A stretch of DNA of 64,000 nt from positions 186,001 to 250,000 of the forward strand of contig CM061249.1 of assembly GCA_022605425.2 (NCBI GenBank), in the 5' to 3' direction. Position numbers and translations under genes: made by a program. The notes beneath the pieces were generated by a model. That model made no database searches. It had not been told where the DNA came from and saw only the letters and a list, made by a program, of their open reading frames with translations. Shown in pieces: positions 1-9,666 of the stretch (position 1 is the stretch's first letter; every line of letters begins with the position of its first letter). The DNA comes from Hamiltosporidium tvaerminnensis (taxonomy: Eukaryota; Microsporidia; Dubosqiidae).

Positions 1-59
1 TCGTAGATATAATTACGGCTCACATATTTAAAAGATAACAGGCTTCACAATTATATACA

Positions 60-790
60 AAAGATAATATTGGTGTCATGCAATATATATTACATAATTT
101 TCCAAAAAGTAAAAATTTAAACTATTTCCATGACATTAAGGCAGTTATAGGTTTAACATAAATAATCTCCCTACATCCTAACTTTAATTCCAATGATACT
201 TACATCCTGAAAATCTTCATCAAAAAGAGGTTTAAACCCGATTAATGAGCAAGAAAGTTACCCCAAATTCGTTAGTTTTTGATTATAAGTGAATTATCGC
301 GTGTAAGTGCCCATCTTAGGCTTCTCAAATAACCAATTAGGATCCTGCTTACCCTATATTTTAGAACCAAATAAACTTTCAACCGATATAAATGACGGGG
401 AGATAAAACGGGGTCTATTTAGACGTTGAAATGTCATAATAATATGTATAACCTGCTACTTAGCTTTCCTGGCTTTTTAAAGCGTGAATTTTTTTTGCAG
501 CTCAGGCAAAAGTCTTTTAATTCGAGTGAGAAAGACTAGATTCGCCTTGCCTTGCATTAAAATTACATAAAAAGTTCAGAAGTGATATCAAATCATGTTT
601 GATAAAAACTACGAACGAATTTTTTATTAGAAATTCACTATTTTCTAGTCATTCTTCCTTTTATAGAAATTTTTAGGTGTAAACGAAAATTTAATGTGAT
701 TTTATTTCATAGAAATACAAAAAAACATTTTAAAATTATTTTCACATACTCTTTGCCAAGCGGACGTGTTTATGTGTGTTTAAAGTGTTC
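60..790 (-). repeat. dispersed ~700-bp repeat R700, copy a (decayed)
   Basis: Shares a series of blocks in the same order with 22150-22875 (same orientation) and 58085-58812 (opposite). These include a block with CATGACATTAA near position 140, the phrase GTATAACCTGCTACTTAG near 450, and TTTGCCAAGCGGACGTG near 753. It is the most diverged of the long copies. No gene is visible in it, and the first 60 bases of the window show nothing recognisable. Boundaries are approximate. Confidence 0.6.
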
Positions 791-1763
791 TGACTATACT
801 TTAAGAAACACTTAAATAAAAGTAAGTAAATTAATCAGAAAATAATTTCATATAAATGATGATTTCTAATCGCTTTTTTTGAGATTAAAAATTCATAAAT
901 TTTAAGTTTTCTATCTTTTTTTATCTTTCCTTCCATTTCTATTTAAAACAATACTTACATCGATCTTTCTTAATATTTCAAGTCATTTCTTTAATTTCAA
1001 TTATTTTATCTACACCCAAGGGTTTATTAATTTATATTTGTGGGTTTAACATATTTTTTTACCTTTTGATGTGTATGTGGAACAGATATTTGTGTTGTTT
1101 ATGTCTCTCGACTACCTTTAAGACATCAATGATTGTATTTTCCACCTTTCATCGGTATTTTTAATTTATTCAAAAATTCTTTATCAATATAAATGGTTCT
1201 TCGTGTTTTTTTAAATATTTTAAAGAAATCCGTATTTATTTTATCTACTACTTTCAAGCTTAAAAACGTATTTTAATATTTGAACAGAACGAGTCTGAAT
1301 TATTAAATAAGGGATTATCTCAACACTACACCTTCAAATAAGGCATTAATGGCTTTCATTAAAGCATATTCTTGTTTTTTTATTAGCTAATTAAATATTA
1401 ATATAAAAAATTTCTTCTTTTTACTAAAAAATCATAATATTTGAAATTTAATTGAAATAATCGAATCTACATTCTGAATTATGATTCTCATTATAATAAA
1501 TCTGTTGATTTTCAAACTTCTTGAACTATGATTACGTTTCTAAATAAATTTTATTGGTTCTTAGATCAAATCGGGATTTATTTAGAAAAGTAATCGTATT
1601 TCAAGAATATTTTTTATGCAAAAAAATTTAGGGTTAAAATTTATGAAAATGAAATATTAAAAAAATAAATTATAAATCATTTTAAAGTGTAAAAAATGAA
1701 TATCAACGAAATCTGTTAAAAGAAAATCCCAAAAAGGTTTTAAAATTATAAAAATTAAATATT
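791..1763. other. AT-rich gene-free stretch with a LINE scrap
   Basis: No open reading frame of note and no RNA gene seen. A block at about 1311-1336 (GGGATTATCTCAACACTACA) is identical to LINE L1 at about 10081-10100 and in the same antisense orientation, so at least part of this stretch is a decayed LINE fragment. The rest is low-complexity A/T sequence downstream of the S6 gene. Confidence 0.5.
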
Positions 1764-2474
1764 TTAATTCTTAACTTGCTGCAACTCAGGATATTTCGCA
1801 AAAAACTCTTCTCTTTGAGTTTTTGATCTCTTCTTTCTTTCTTCTGCTTCTTTTTTAATAGCATTTTTTGCATCCTCTTTTTCTTGTGTCCATTCACCTG
1901 TAATTCGTATTCTTGGTATTTTAACTTTTTCTTGTCCACTTTCTTTTGCTGCTTTGGTGATGCTTTCAACTAAGAATTTCTTGATATCTGCACCTTCGGG
2001 AATTTCAAATCGTTCTCTGAGTTTAGAAGCACGTTTAGGAAGATGAGAACATGACTCAACACGATCAGTTACACCTGCAATCTCAGTATCTCCTTTTTGA
2101 ACAATAATGACTGAAAGAACTGATATTTCACTGGAAACAATTTCTCCCCGCACACTTTTTCTACGACGACATCCATCACGTCTACATCTATATCCTTTAT
2201 CTCCTTTCTTTAACAACTGTCTCACTCTTGCTGAGGATGGAACACCACGTCTCATAGGAAATCCTTGGCGGTCATCACCACCAGTTATTTCAAAAACGTA
2301 TCCGTTATATTCTGGTCCAAGTATACTTCCTTCAAATGTATTTCCTATCTTTTGGTCGTATAAACGTTGTTCTACTTTTCTTTCCACAGATATAAGTTTC
2401 TGAGTACCGTTTGTTGGATAAGCAATGTTCAACTAAAATTATATTTTTATATTTTCATCTACACTTACCTTCAT
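1764..2474 (-). CDS. RPS6: 40S ribosomal protein S6, with a 36-nt intron
   Basis: Component of the small ribosomal subunit. The product starts MKLNIAYPTNGTQKL, the conserved S6 start, and continues with GGDDRQGFPM at about residues 52-61, the RRRKSVRGEIV block, the KRASKLRERF block, and a charged C-terminal helix rich in K, E and R. Length is about 224 aa, slightly shorter than animal S6 (about 249), as is usual for microsporidia. The coding region is two exons: 2474-2469 (ATG AAG) and 2432-1764. Without splicing the frame stops after 11 codons, and the first codon of exon 2 is TTG, a poor start but exactly the Leu expected in MKLNI. Four C residues lie 3-6 bases upstream of the ATG. The C-terminal tail after about residue 165 is not clearly alignable to the animal phospho-tail, so S6-kinase regulation cannot be inferred. 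Confidence 0.95.
2433..2468 (-). other. spliceosomal intron in RPS6
   Basis: On the minus strand the segment begins GTAAGT and ends TTTTAG, is 36 nt long, and lies between codon 2 (AAG) and codon 3 (TTG). A TATAAT stretch just before the 3' AG may include the branch point, which in microsporidian introns sits very close to the acceptor. Removal restores the conserved S6 N-terminus, and retention gives an early in-frame TAA. Position and size match the short 5'-located introns known in microsporidian ribosomal protein genes. Confidence 0.92.
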
Positions 2475-2476
2475 TT

Positions 2477-2480
2477 GGGG
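2477..2480 (-). promoter_or_regulatory. CCC-type start-proximal motif of RPS6
   Basis: CCCC ends three bases before the ATG on the minus strand. C-rich motifs at this position are a described microsporidian signal for transcription and translation start. Four other genes in the window have one. Confidence 0.6.
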
Positions 2481-2989
2481 TTAAATTTTTTTTAAAAATA
2501 TTTATTTTTGAATTAAAAAAAAGAAAGAAAATATTTTATTAGTGAAAATATTAAATAGAGATATGTATGATTTGAAATTAAACTATGAACTTAAAATTAA
2601 TTGTGATAATTTTATTGTTTATTGAAAAATATATTTTTTGTTGGAAAATATTATTTTATTTGAGAAAAAATACAAATATGAAGAAAAACTAGAATTTGCA
2701 TAATTTTGAATTATTTTTCTACTTTTTTTCGTTTTAAAATACTACAAAGGATGACTTAAAAATTTTTTAGAATGTGATAGATATTAAATCCTTTTATCTC
2801 TCAATAACAATTATGAGACATATCCAAAGCACCCGTAAATATATAAGATACAATTGTTCTATAATATAGAAGAAGCCATAATAAAATAAAAAAGTATGAT
2901 AGTTTTTTTGAGATGCCATATTCTCATGCTAAGTAATGATTTAATGCTGATATTTAAACGTTTAAAATAGCAACAAGATAAAATTAAGC
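2481..2989. other. AT-rich spacer upstream of RPS6
   Basis: Very A/T-rich sequence with no coding capacity and no recognisable repeat. It separates the RPS6 start from the decayed LINE that begins near 2990, and presumably holds the RPS6 promoter beyond the C-run. Confidence 0.4.
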
Positions 2990-3426
2990 GAACAAAAACG
3001 AATGTCTACTTATTTCAAATAGAAACTATTAAATAAGAAAAATTAAGCTTCTAGCATTGAATATCAAGGTAATTTAATATACTTAAAATAGTCATAACAC
3101 ACCTTTATATGTTCAACCACCCGTGTCATTTTTGCTTGAATCGAACTCTATAAAGTCAGAAAAAAATATCATTTTGAGTACTATCGACGAAATATCTGCT
3201 TTTATTCTTACTGATGTTTATATATTTTGATTGTAAACCTTATGATTTATATTTTTAAGTACTATCGACTGAATGTATGCCTTTATGCATATTAGTGTTT
3301 GATGTTATTTAAGATACATCTTTTTATTTATGTTTTTGAGTACTATCGACTTAATGTATACCTTTATGCATACTAATGTTTGATGTTTTTAGAGGCAAAT
3401 CTTATGATTTGTATTTTTGAGCACTA

Positions 3427-3439
3427 TCAGCTGAATATA
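3427..3439 (+). repeat. target-site duplication, left, of S2 copy 1
   Basis: TCAGCTGAATATA, repeated exactly at 3669-3681 on the other side of the insert. Confidence 0.85.
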
Positions 3440-3668
3440 CCATGCTAGGAGCAGAATTGGCTTGGAGTATTCCCCACTTATCGTAAGAGGCGACATAAAA
3501 GGAACTGAACCTCCGGGTTGGGCGTAGGGCTAACAACCCAACCTTTAAACCACCTTATTGCGAAACCCAAAAAGGCAAACGAACCCACTGGAAAGAGACC
3601 GGTGAACAGCATTACTGATTGGGGCCAAGGCTCATGCACGGCTATAGTGCCGAGGAAGAATGAATGAT
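3440..3668 (+). mobile_element. short retroposon S2, copy 1
   Basis: A 229-bp GC-richer insert within the 81-bp minisatellite, flanked by a perfect 13-bp direct repeat. It ends in a GAATGAATGAT-type simple tail, the pattern of a non-LTR retroposon. The same unit recurs at 35047-35286, 50138-50378 and 62822-63053 (all minus). Shared blocks include GAATTGGCTTGGAG, TAAGAGGCGAC and, in two or more copies, TAGGGCTAAC. Here a 7-bp stem, GGTTGGG with CCCAACC, can form around positions 3517-3543. I see no convincing Pol III box A/B pair and no protein coding. No family name is assigned. Confidence 0.8.
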
Positions 3669-3681
3669 TCAGCTGAATATA
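3669..3681 (+). repeat. target-site duplication, right, of S2 copy 1
   Basis: Exact second copy of TCAGCTGAATATA (3427-3439), after which the minisatellite unit resumes. Confidence 0.85.
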
Positions 3682-4560
3682 TGCCTCTTTCTTAATAGTG
3701 TTTGGATATTTTAATTATAAACCTTATGATTTATATTTTTGAGTACTTTCGACGAATATATGCCTCATTCTTAATAGTGTTTGGACATTTTAATTGTAAA
3801 GCTCATGATTTATATTTTTGACTACTATCGACTGAATGTATGTCTCAATTCATAATAGTGTTTGAATTTTTTTAAGATACATTTTATAGTATTTAGTCAC
3901 AATGACTTATTAGGTAATCAAATACAAAATTGGTTTATATTACATCATTTAACAAAACTCAAATCATTTGAAAATAATTATTTTGAACGAATTAATGATT
4001 GGTTTTTTTTGAGGCCAATCTCTTACTTAAATATAATAAATGATATTGGTTAAATTTTCTGTTTAAGTAAATTTCTCTTACAATAAAAATAAACACCGGG
4101 TATTTACAACGTAATATTGGTTTTATATAAATTTCGGAATCGATTTCATATTTAAAACATAAACTTGATATAAATGTTCGATCTATTTGGAAAGAAATTT
4201 ATTGTTTTTGAAAAATTAGATTTGATAAAATTCACTGTCATTGTAGTTTTGTAAAACAATGCTATGTGGATTTACATGAGATAGAAAGTGATTGGACAAA
4301 ATAATTTAGAAAGTTAGAAATTATTTTTTGATTCTCTTTTTCTAAATATAACAAAGTATTTGTTACCTCTGGTTTAATATTCCTTAGCTTGAAGCTTTTC
4401 AAGGAATCAAAAATTAAAATCTTGGTACTTCTATATTTATATAACTTTGAATGAAGTTTTCATTTTTCTATTTTTAACCCGAAGCATTTGTTTATTAAGC
4501 TTATACTTTGCATTTGTCAATGAACTTAACTATGCTTTGAATTAACAGATTTTTTTGGGG

Positions 4561-5142
4561 CATAAAAATAAAAAAATAAGAATTATTGGTTTGTTTATTT
4601 GAAGGTAATCCAATAATATAAAGTATTTTTAGCAAATTTCCGTATCAATTTTGACATCTACATATGTATTTACATCTAAACCAATAAAATATATCACAAA
4701 TTAAAACATATTGTATCATGGCTAATTACTAAGTTTGAATTGGTTAATCGATATTAAAACGTTTTATAAATATATGAAACAAACGTTTTTTGTTTTTGTA
4801 TTGTAATTTTTACAAAAAAGTATTTTTTAAAACGAATTACCATTATTGATCACAAAAATAAATCTTTAGAAGAGAATTTAGAAGGTAACTTAATAGAGTC
4901 TAATATAAAATTAATATATTTCGATTCCTTTAAATATATTCAAATAAACTTTCGCAATATAAATATATTAAATAAAGTTTTTAGATTTATATAAAAGTAA
5001 TAATAAACTAAATATTTACAAAGTCGTTTTATACAAACATTTTAAATTTAAAATAAATAGTTCCAGATTCTTAAATATTTATATTTGTATCAAATATGTG
5101 AATTAAATTGTGTTTTTAAATAAAATAAAGAAATTAAAATAA
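4561..5142. other. AT-rich spacer
   Basis: Long A and T runs, no coding sequence or recognised repeat. It includes the region upstream of the small gene at 5189. Confidence 0.4.
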
Positions 5143-5188
5143 ATGGTTCATTCAAAGAATATAAAACACGGTGTTATACACAGAATCT

Positions 5189-5710
5189 ATGATTCAATTG
5201 GAACCAAAATATCTTTTTAAAGAAATATCTAAAATAACTGATTACATAATGAAACGGTATAAATTTGAATGCTATCAAAAACAGATAGTTTACGTTTCGA
5301 ACGATATAAAATATATTTTAGATCAATCCGATTTGACAATGTACAATGATATTATTTTTAAAATATGTTTTTACTCAACGAGAAATGTTATTTTGACTTT
5401 ACTTGGATTTAAAGCTTACAGAAAAATCGATGATTTTTCACTTTCTTCTATTTTGAGATACAAAAGTTTAATATCATTACTAAGTGTGGAAAAATTAACT
5501 CATATTCTTAAAAAATTATATTTATTGCAAAACAAAGAAGTAATGATGGACTATTTACTAGAAATAAACCCATTAAAACTTAGAAGAATCTTAGTTCTTG
5601 CCTCTCTACAGGAAAAAGGCTTTTTTGATGAATTGAGTCAAATATATAAAAAAAAAGAGTTTTTAGAATCGTATTTCGTTGATACTTTACGTAAAATTGC
5701 ATTGAAATAA
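5189..5710 (+). CDS. hypothetical protein, 173 aa
   Basis: Not recognised. The ATG at 5189 (MIQLEPKYLFKE) is chosen because the longer frame upstream only offers a GTG. The product is lysine- and leucine-rich, predicted largely helical, has no cysteine/histidine metal motif, and shows no clear signal peptide or membrane segment. Central stretches such as KLTHILKKLYLLQNKE look like amphipathic helices. An ATG at 5143 in another frame opens a 25-codon frame that overlaps the true start (see findings). There is no C-run before the ATG, unlike several neighbours. Intact length in such AT-rich sequence supports a real gene, but the function is open. Confidence 0.7.
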   Translation: MIQLEPKYLFKEISKITDYIMKRYKFECYQKQIVYVSNDIKYILDQSDLTMYNDIIFKICFYSTRNVILTLLGFKAYRKIDDFSLSSILRYKSLISLLSVEKLTHILKKLYLLQNKEVMMDYLLEINPLKLRRILVLASLQEKGFFDELSQIYKKKEFLESYFVDTLRKIALK

Positions 5711-5746
5711 AATAGATTTTTCATATTATAACGTTTAATTTTTTTT

Positions 5747-5935
5747 TTGAGTTTCAAGAGAAATTCTAATTTAAAAAAATCAACTAAAAATTTGAACCAA
5801 GATTTTTTTATTCCAACGTGTTTATTAGATATTTATAATTTTAAAAGCCGAAAAATCCTAAAATATGGATCAAAATACCAATTTAAATTAAAAAAAAAGT
5901 TCTTAAATAATCTTATTATTTACTATAAAGAGTAA
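5747..5935 (+). other. weak 62-codon open frame, probably not a gene
   Basis: Open frame beginning at TTG with no ATG, lysine/asparagine-rich and following the 173-aa gene by 36 bases. It could be the remnant of a longer reading frame, or chance. There is no supporting motif. Confidence 0.15.
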
Positions 5936-6052
5936 CAATATTATCATTTTAAAAAACCTAAAAATTAAACGATAAAAATAACGGAAAATTAAAAAGAATT
6001 ATAAAGAAGCAAATATAAGATGAATTACTTTTAAAGTTTAAATAAAAAATAT

Positions 6053-7639
6053 TTAGTTAGATAAATTTAAAAAAAGAGCTTTTTTTCTCTGTAAAAAACC
6101 AACCCATTCGGATATAAGTTGTTTTTTAGGAATATTTTCACTTTCTTCTTGAATCTCATCATTTAAATTTTTTATTTCACTAGTCAGTTTTTCAAAATTA
6201 CACTCAAGATATTCTTTGTCAGTAAATTGAATAAATGGTCTCCAATGAAAATCTTGCAGTCTATTAAATACCTTTTTCCAAATAAGTTTACCATCGATAT
6301 CAAATACTTGTACCAAACCACCTAATTGAGCACCGGAAGATATTGTACTACAATAAATACCACTATGTGACCATTTTATCTGAGTACAGGAGGTATGTGC
6401 CGCAGTAGAGATTACTTTACCGTCTTCATAGAATTCTACAGAATCGCTTGCGTAATCGTAAATAGCAAAAATATCTGCAGCGGAACTCTTTGAAAGAATT
6501 ACTTTGTTGCTTAGTGAAACAGAACTCAACAGAGTAAAAGTGCTTATCTTTTTTTGGTAAAATTTTAATTTTTTTTCGGTATCAAAAATAAAAAATGAAT
6601 TATCTCCAGCGATCAAATCTGAAATACTGCAATCCAATGGAACAATGAGAACAGTTCCGTCTTTTTTAAAAATTTCTAAACTTACCACTGTCTTGTTGTC
6701 TAGCTTTCTTACGATTTCTACAAATACTCCATTTTCGGACCAAAAAATATTTGAATTTTCAAAATTTACATAATTTTTTTTACTTATGATATTATCTTGA
6801 ACACAGAAAATTACATTTTTTATTTTTTCATTGGTTACAATTGCTGTCATGTCATTCTTAAATGAAACCTTTTCAATGATTTCACAGTTTATACCACAAA
6901 TATTATCAATTTGCATGATATTGCAATCTTTTATGGAAAAAGTTTCTTGAAAATTTAAAAATTTTAAATAACGCATATCTTCAGTCCAAATTACTTCAGA
7001 ACCTTCGTGTTCAAATCTATACAACTCTTTCATAACTGTTACATCATAAAAATACACAAATTCAGCATCTCTTATCACACAGAATCTACCTTGACATCCA
7101 AATCCTAGCAATTCTCCTTTCACAGGGATTTCACAGAATATTCCATACGACTCTCCACCCAACAATAAAATACTGTTGCCTTTATTTACCACCATAAATT
7201 TTCCATCCTCAGAAAACTTTACCTGCCATGCTTCACATTCAAAAATTATCTTAATATTGTCTCCCCTACAATTCTCATACAAAACAATCTTTTCATTGTT
7301 TCTTAACACAAACATTTCATTCTTTAAATCTCTTTGCCATTTGAATAACTCATTTTCACTTATCGCAATTAAATCTTCATATTTATTTTTACTAAAATCT
7401 TTGAATCTGTCATATTTTTCATATTCCATAATTTTTATACCTTTCGAACACAAGATTTTACAGATTCCAGCCATATCAATATTATCACACAGGTATGTCA
7501 TCAAAACACCGTTTTCAAAAATACTACATGTCTCTTTGAATATTACTTTACCTTTACTAACATCTTCTATCATTTGTAGTGCAGATGTAAGTGAATCTGC
7601 TGTTATGCCGTACAAAATTAAACATCTATTTTGGTTCAT
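6053..7639 (-). CDS. translation initiation factor eIF3 subunit b-like (Prt1-type)
   Basis: Probable scaffold subunit of eIF3, acting on the 40S subunit during initiation in the cytosol. The 528-aa product has a short N-terminal RRM-like part (about 1-85), then FKWQRDLKNEMFVLRNN, resembling the entry to the eIF3b propeller, and a long region of WD40-like strands to about 455. It closes with IKWSHSG, then FDIDGKLIWKKV, then LQDFHWRP (about 461-468). This order of W-S/D-G, a Trp/Phe-rich strand and a terminal WRP is the eIF3b C-terminal signature. The tail (about 470-528) is helical and charged, as expected for the eIF3g/i-binding end. Yeast Prt1 is about 760 aa, so this is a compact version. 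The frame opens at TTG (7642), but the ATG at 7639 is the likely start, with CCC five bases upstream. eIF2A is the main alternative. The C-terminal WRP favours eIF3b. Confidence 0.78.
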   Translation of the reverse strand: MNQNRCLILYGITADSLTSALQMIEDVSKGKVIFKETCSIFENGVLMTYLCDNIDMAGICKILCSKGIKIMEYEKYDRFKDFSKNKYEDLIAISENELFKWQRDLKNEMFVLRNNEKIVLYENCRGDNIKIIFECEAWQVKFSEDGKFMVVNKGNSILLLGGESYGIFCEIPVKGELLGFGCQGRFCVIRDAEFVYFYDVTVMKELYRFEHEGSEVIWTEDMRYLKFLNFQETFSIKDCNIMQIDNICGINCEIIEKVSFKNDMTAIVTNEKIKNVIFCVQDNIISKKNYVNFENSNIFWSENGVFVEIVRKLDNKTVVSLEIFKKDGTVLIVPLDCSISDLIAGDNSFFIFDTEKKLKFYQKKISTFTLLSSVSLSNKVILSKSSAADIFAIYDYASDSVEFYEDGKVISTAAHTSCTQIKWSHSGIYCSTISSGAQLGGLVQVFDIDGKLIWKKVFNRLQDFHWRPFIQFTDKEYLECNFEKLTSEIKNLNDEIQEESENIPKKQLISEWVGFLQRKKALFLNLSN

Positions 7640-7643
7640 CAAA

Positions 7644-7646
7644 GGG
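7644..7646 (-). promoter_or_regulatory. CCC start-proximal motif of the eIF3b-like gene
   Basis: Reads CCCTTTGATG on the minus strand, placing CCC just upstream of the chosen ATG at 7639 and supporting that start over the TTG at 7642. Confidence 0.5.
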
Positions 7647-7659
7647 TTGAATATTTAGT

Positions 7660-8271
7660 AAAATTTAAATATTTTTAAAAGAGTTTTAAATTTCTGACAA
7701 AGTTTCGTTAAAAAACAGAAAATTTTACAAAAAAATGATAAGAATTTTTTTAAGAATTAGAGAGAAATTTTTTAGAAAAAATTTTTTATATTAAAAATAC
7801 TAATTTAGAAGATATTTATATTTATAATTATGAATCTGTGTTTTAATATATTATTTCAGCTTACAGCTTAGATGACATGTTAGTGTTCTTAAAAACAGTT
7901 ATAATTTCGTTTTTTAAGAATAATTAGAAAAGCCAGTAAGAATATTTTGTTTGTATTTGTAAATAAATTTAAGGTAGTATTTTTTGAAGAGGATATGTTT
8001 GAAAAATGATTTCAATTTTGGTAGAAAAAAGGAGGATGAAAATGAACCATAAAATAAAAGTGAATATTTATATTTATTAAACTGTTTGATTGTATTTTAG
8101 GATTTTTTTATTGAATCTCTAATATTATAAATAATTTGAATATTTTTAAAAGGCAATGGTAAATTAATATTGCTTAAAATGATGCAATATCATAGAATAA
8201 TATATATAAATTTTATACAAATATAATAAAATTATGCTATATTATAATAGAAACTAATTGTAATTTAAAGA
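7660..8271. other. AT-rich spacer between eIF3b-like and RhoGAP genes
   Basis: Contains no gene or repeat that I can recognise. It lies downstream of the RhoGAP gene and upstream of the eIF3b-like gene, both on the minus strand. Confidence 0.4.
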
Positions 8272-9354
8272 CTAATAAGTAGGATTATCTTTGATATCAA
8301 AAAAACTAGGACTATTAAAAAGTATATACTCACTAAGATCTACCAATTCATTAATTTCTGTAATATCAAGAGAGTGTTTGGTTTTTAAAAACAGTTTGGG
8401 CATGATTACAACAGAGTATCCACGTAAGGTCATGTTTTTTTTGTGCATTTTATCTCCTTTGATACTTAAATTATGAACAACAGAAAAAAATTTAATCAAA
8501 ACTTCTAAAAATCTTCTATTTTGTCTCGGAAGTGAAAGTATAGTAAATTTCATAATTAACTTCTTTCGAATATCGACAGGAATACTTTCAAAATAAGAAT
8601 CTGTTGTAGTACTTTGCGTATACTCCAAAATACTCGTTTCTGAAGTTTGACCTATGTCTTCAAGCAAATCTTTATCTGTAGCATCACTCTCATCTGTTTT
8701 AAATATTCCCGTTTCAGCACAAAGAATTTCCTTGTCCAATTTTTCTTCACAAATTTCTTTTTCGTTTGAATATGAAATATTCCTATTTTCCATCGAATGA
8801 TCCTTCATTTTAGCAATCACCAATAAAAGTTTCAAATGTTTTTCAGGAAATACCGGTGTATTATATAAATTAAACAACTCCTTAAAAAGACTCGTCAGAC
8901 AAATAACATCAAATTTTTTTAAAACATTTCTCAAATACCTTATATTTTCTCCTGCTAATACACCTCCTATATAATCATCTCTTGCCATCTTTAAATCAGT
9001 ATAAACTGGTACCTTTCTAAAGAGACCTTCTTGGCGCAAATCCCTTTTTAAAATAGCATCCATTAAAATTTTAAACTCCATCGGTATTTTCACATCTCTC
9101 TGTCCATATTTGATATTACACCGTAAATAGCTACAATTTGTTCTTTTAAATTCAGTATTATAGATTAATTTCTCTAAAAAATCCAAATCATTACGTATTA
9201 TGGTTATAGATATCACACTATAATACCTATAAATCAATGTATAATGATTATCTATATAATCCAATATATACTTCCTATACAAATCTTTATTTAAATCGTT
9301 TATACTTTCTATTCGAGGCTGTAACAGTTTTTTCCGTATTTTTCTTCTTTCCAT
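8272..9354 (-). CDS. RhoGAP-domain protein
   Basis: Predicted GTPase-activating protein for a Rho/Cdc42-type GTPase, hence actin, polarity or cytokinesis control. In the 360-aa product, IPMEFKILMDAILKRDLRQEGLFRKVP (residues 90-116) matches the domain start, with R113 as the arginine finger. LTSLFKELFNLYNTPVFP (153-170) matches the second motif, with K158. LPRQNRRFLEVLIKFF (275-290) and KMHKKNMTLRGYSVVIMPKLF (302-322) match the last motifs, where the usual NLA/VFGP reads NMT/VIMP. About 70 residues, acidic and Ser/Thr-rich (about 187-257), are inserted between the second and third motifs. There is no other domain. The start ATG at 9354 is the only one in frame at the 5' end. An ATG eight bases upstream is out of frame. 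Confidence 0.85.
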   Translation of the reverse strand: MERRKIRKKLLQPRIESINDLNKDLYRKYILDYIDNHYTLIYRYYSVISITIIRNDLDFLEKLIYNTEFKRTNCSYLRCNIKYGQRDVKIPMEFKILMDAILKRDLRQEGLFRKVPVYTDLKMARDDYIGGVLAGENIRYLRNVLKKFDVICLTSLFKELFNLYNTPVFPEKHLKLLLVIAKMKDHSMENRNISYSNEKEICEEKLDKEILCAETGIFKTDESDATDKDLLEDIGQTSETSILEYTQSTTTDSYFESIPVDIRKKLIMKFTILSLPRQNRRFLEVLIKFFSVVHNLSIKGDKMHKKNMTLRGYSVVIMPKLFLKTKHSLDITEINELVDLSEYILFNSPSFFDIKDNPTY

Positions 9355-9607
9355 GCACTCATAATTCCTTTTGGTTTTATTTTATTTCTGAAACAACAGT
9401 TGAAACAAAATATAGATTAAGGTATTCCCAGATATTTAAAGATAGATCCTGTAAAAAGGAAATTTTTAATAATTTATTTATCTTTTAATCTATAAACTTA
9501 TAGATTTAATAATTTAGTATTTTTCCTGTTAATTCGTTAAAATTTTTTATATTTCTTATCTTTAAATTTACTTTTTTTTTTATTATCAAATTTGATTTGA
9601 AATATTC
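9355..9607. other. short AT-rich spacer
   Basis: Lies upstream of the RhoGAP gene and next to the target-site duplication of LINE L1. No C-run is present near the RhoGAP ATG. Confidence 0.4.
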
Positions 9608-9623
9608 TAGAAAGTTGTTTTAT
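9608..9623 (+). repeat. target-site duplication of LINE L1, 3' side
   Basis: TAGAAAGTTGTTTTAT, 16 bases, matched exactly at 13439-13454. It defines the 3' end of the minus-strand element. Confidence 0.92.
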
Positions 9624-9666
9624 TTATTTAATAAAATTCTGGGTTAAAATATTTTTAACATTTTTT

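Larger units (their letters stand above)
3176..3900 (-). repeat. LINE-derived 81-bp minisatellite
   Basis: Six diverged units begin at about 3176, 3257, 3338, 3419, 3741 and 3820 with GAGTACTATCGAC-like sequence. The first three are each 81 bp. The unit corresponds to a segment near the C-terminus of the LINE protein, starting KYYKSHLKRLEIP in L1 on the minus strand, which is 27 codons, so the period keeps the reading frame. Unit four is split by the S2 insertion at 3440-3668. Confidence 0.8.
2990..4560 (-). mobile_element. decayed LINE fragment L9
   Basis: Antisense remnant of the window's LINE family. 3120-3175 matches the part of L1 around 9900-9975. 3880-3910 matches TAGTATTTTGTCACAAT of L1 at about 10037. 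4370-4480 matches L1 at about 10560-10670 (for example ATATAACTTTGAATG). All are in the order expected for a minus-strand copy. Stops in every frame show that it is dead. Its middle has been amplified into an 81-bp tandem array and then interrupted by the S2 retroposon. Outer limits are approximate. Confidence 0.75.

Noticed and set aside
1703-1969. Lysine-rich 88-codon frame on the minus strand
   Set aside because: Out-of-frame shadow of the RPS6 C-terminal coding region.
3512-3548. Hairpin in S2 as a ribozyme or riboswitch
   Set aside because: The 7-bp stem is perfect only in copy 1 and is not kept by compensating changes in copies 3 and 4.
6053-7639. Assignment as eIF2A
   Set aside because: The WD40-like core fits either, but the terminal LQDFHWRP and the charged helical tail match the eIF3b end better.
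7176-7658. 160-codon plus-strand frame
   Set aside because: Antisense shadow of the eIF3b-like gene.
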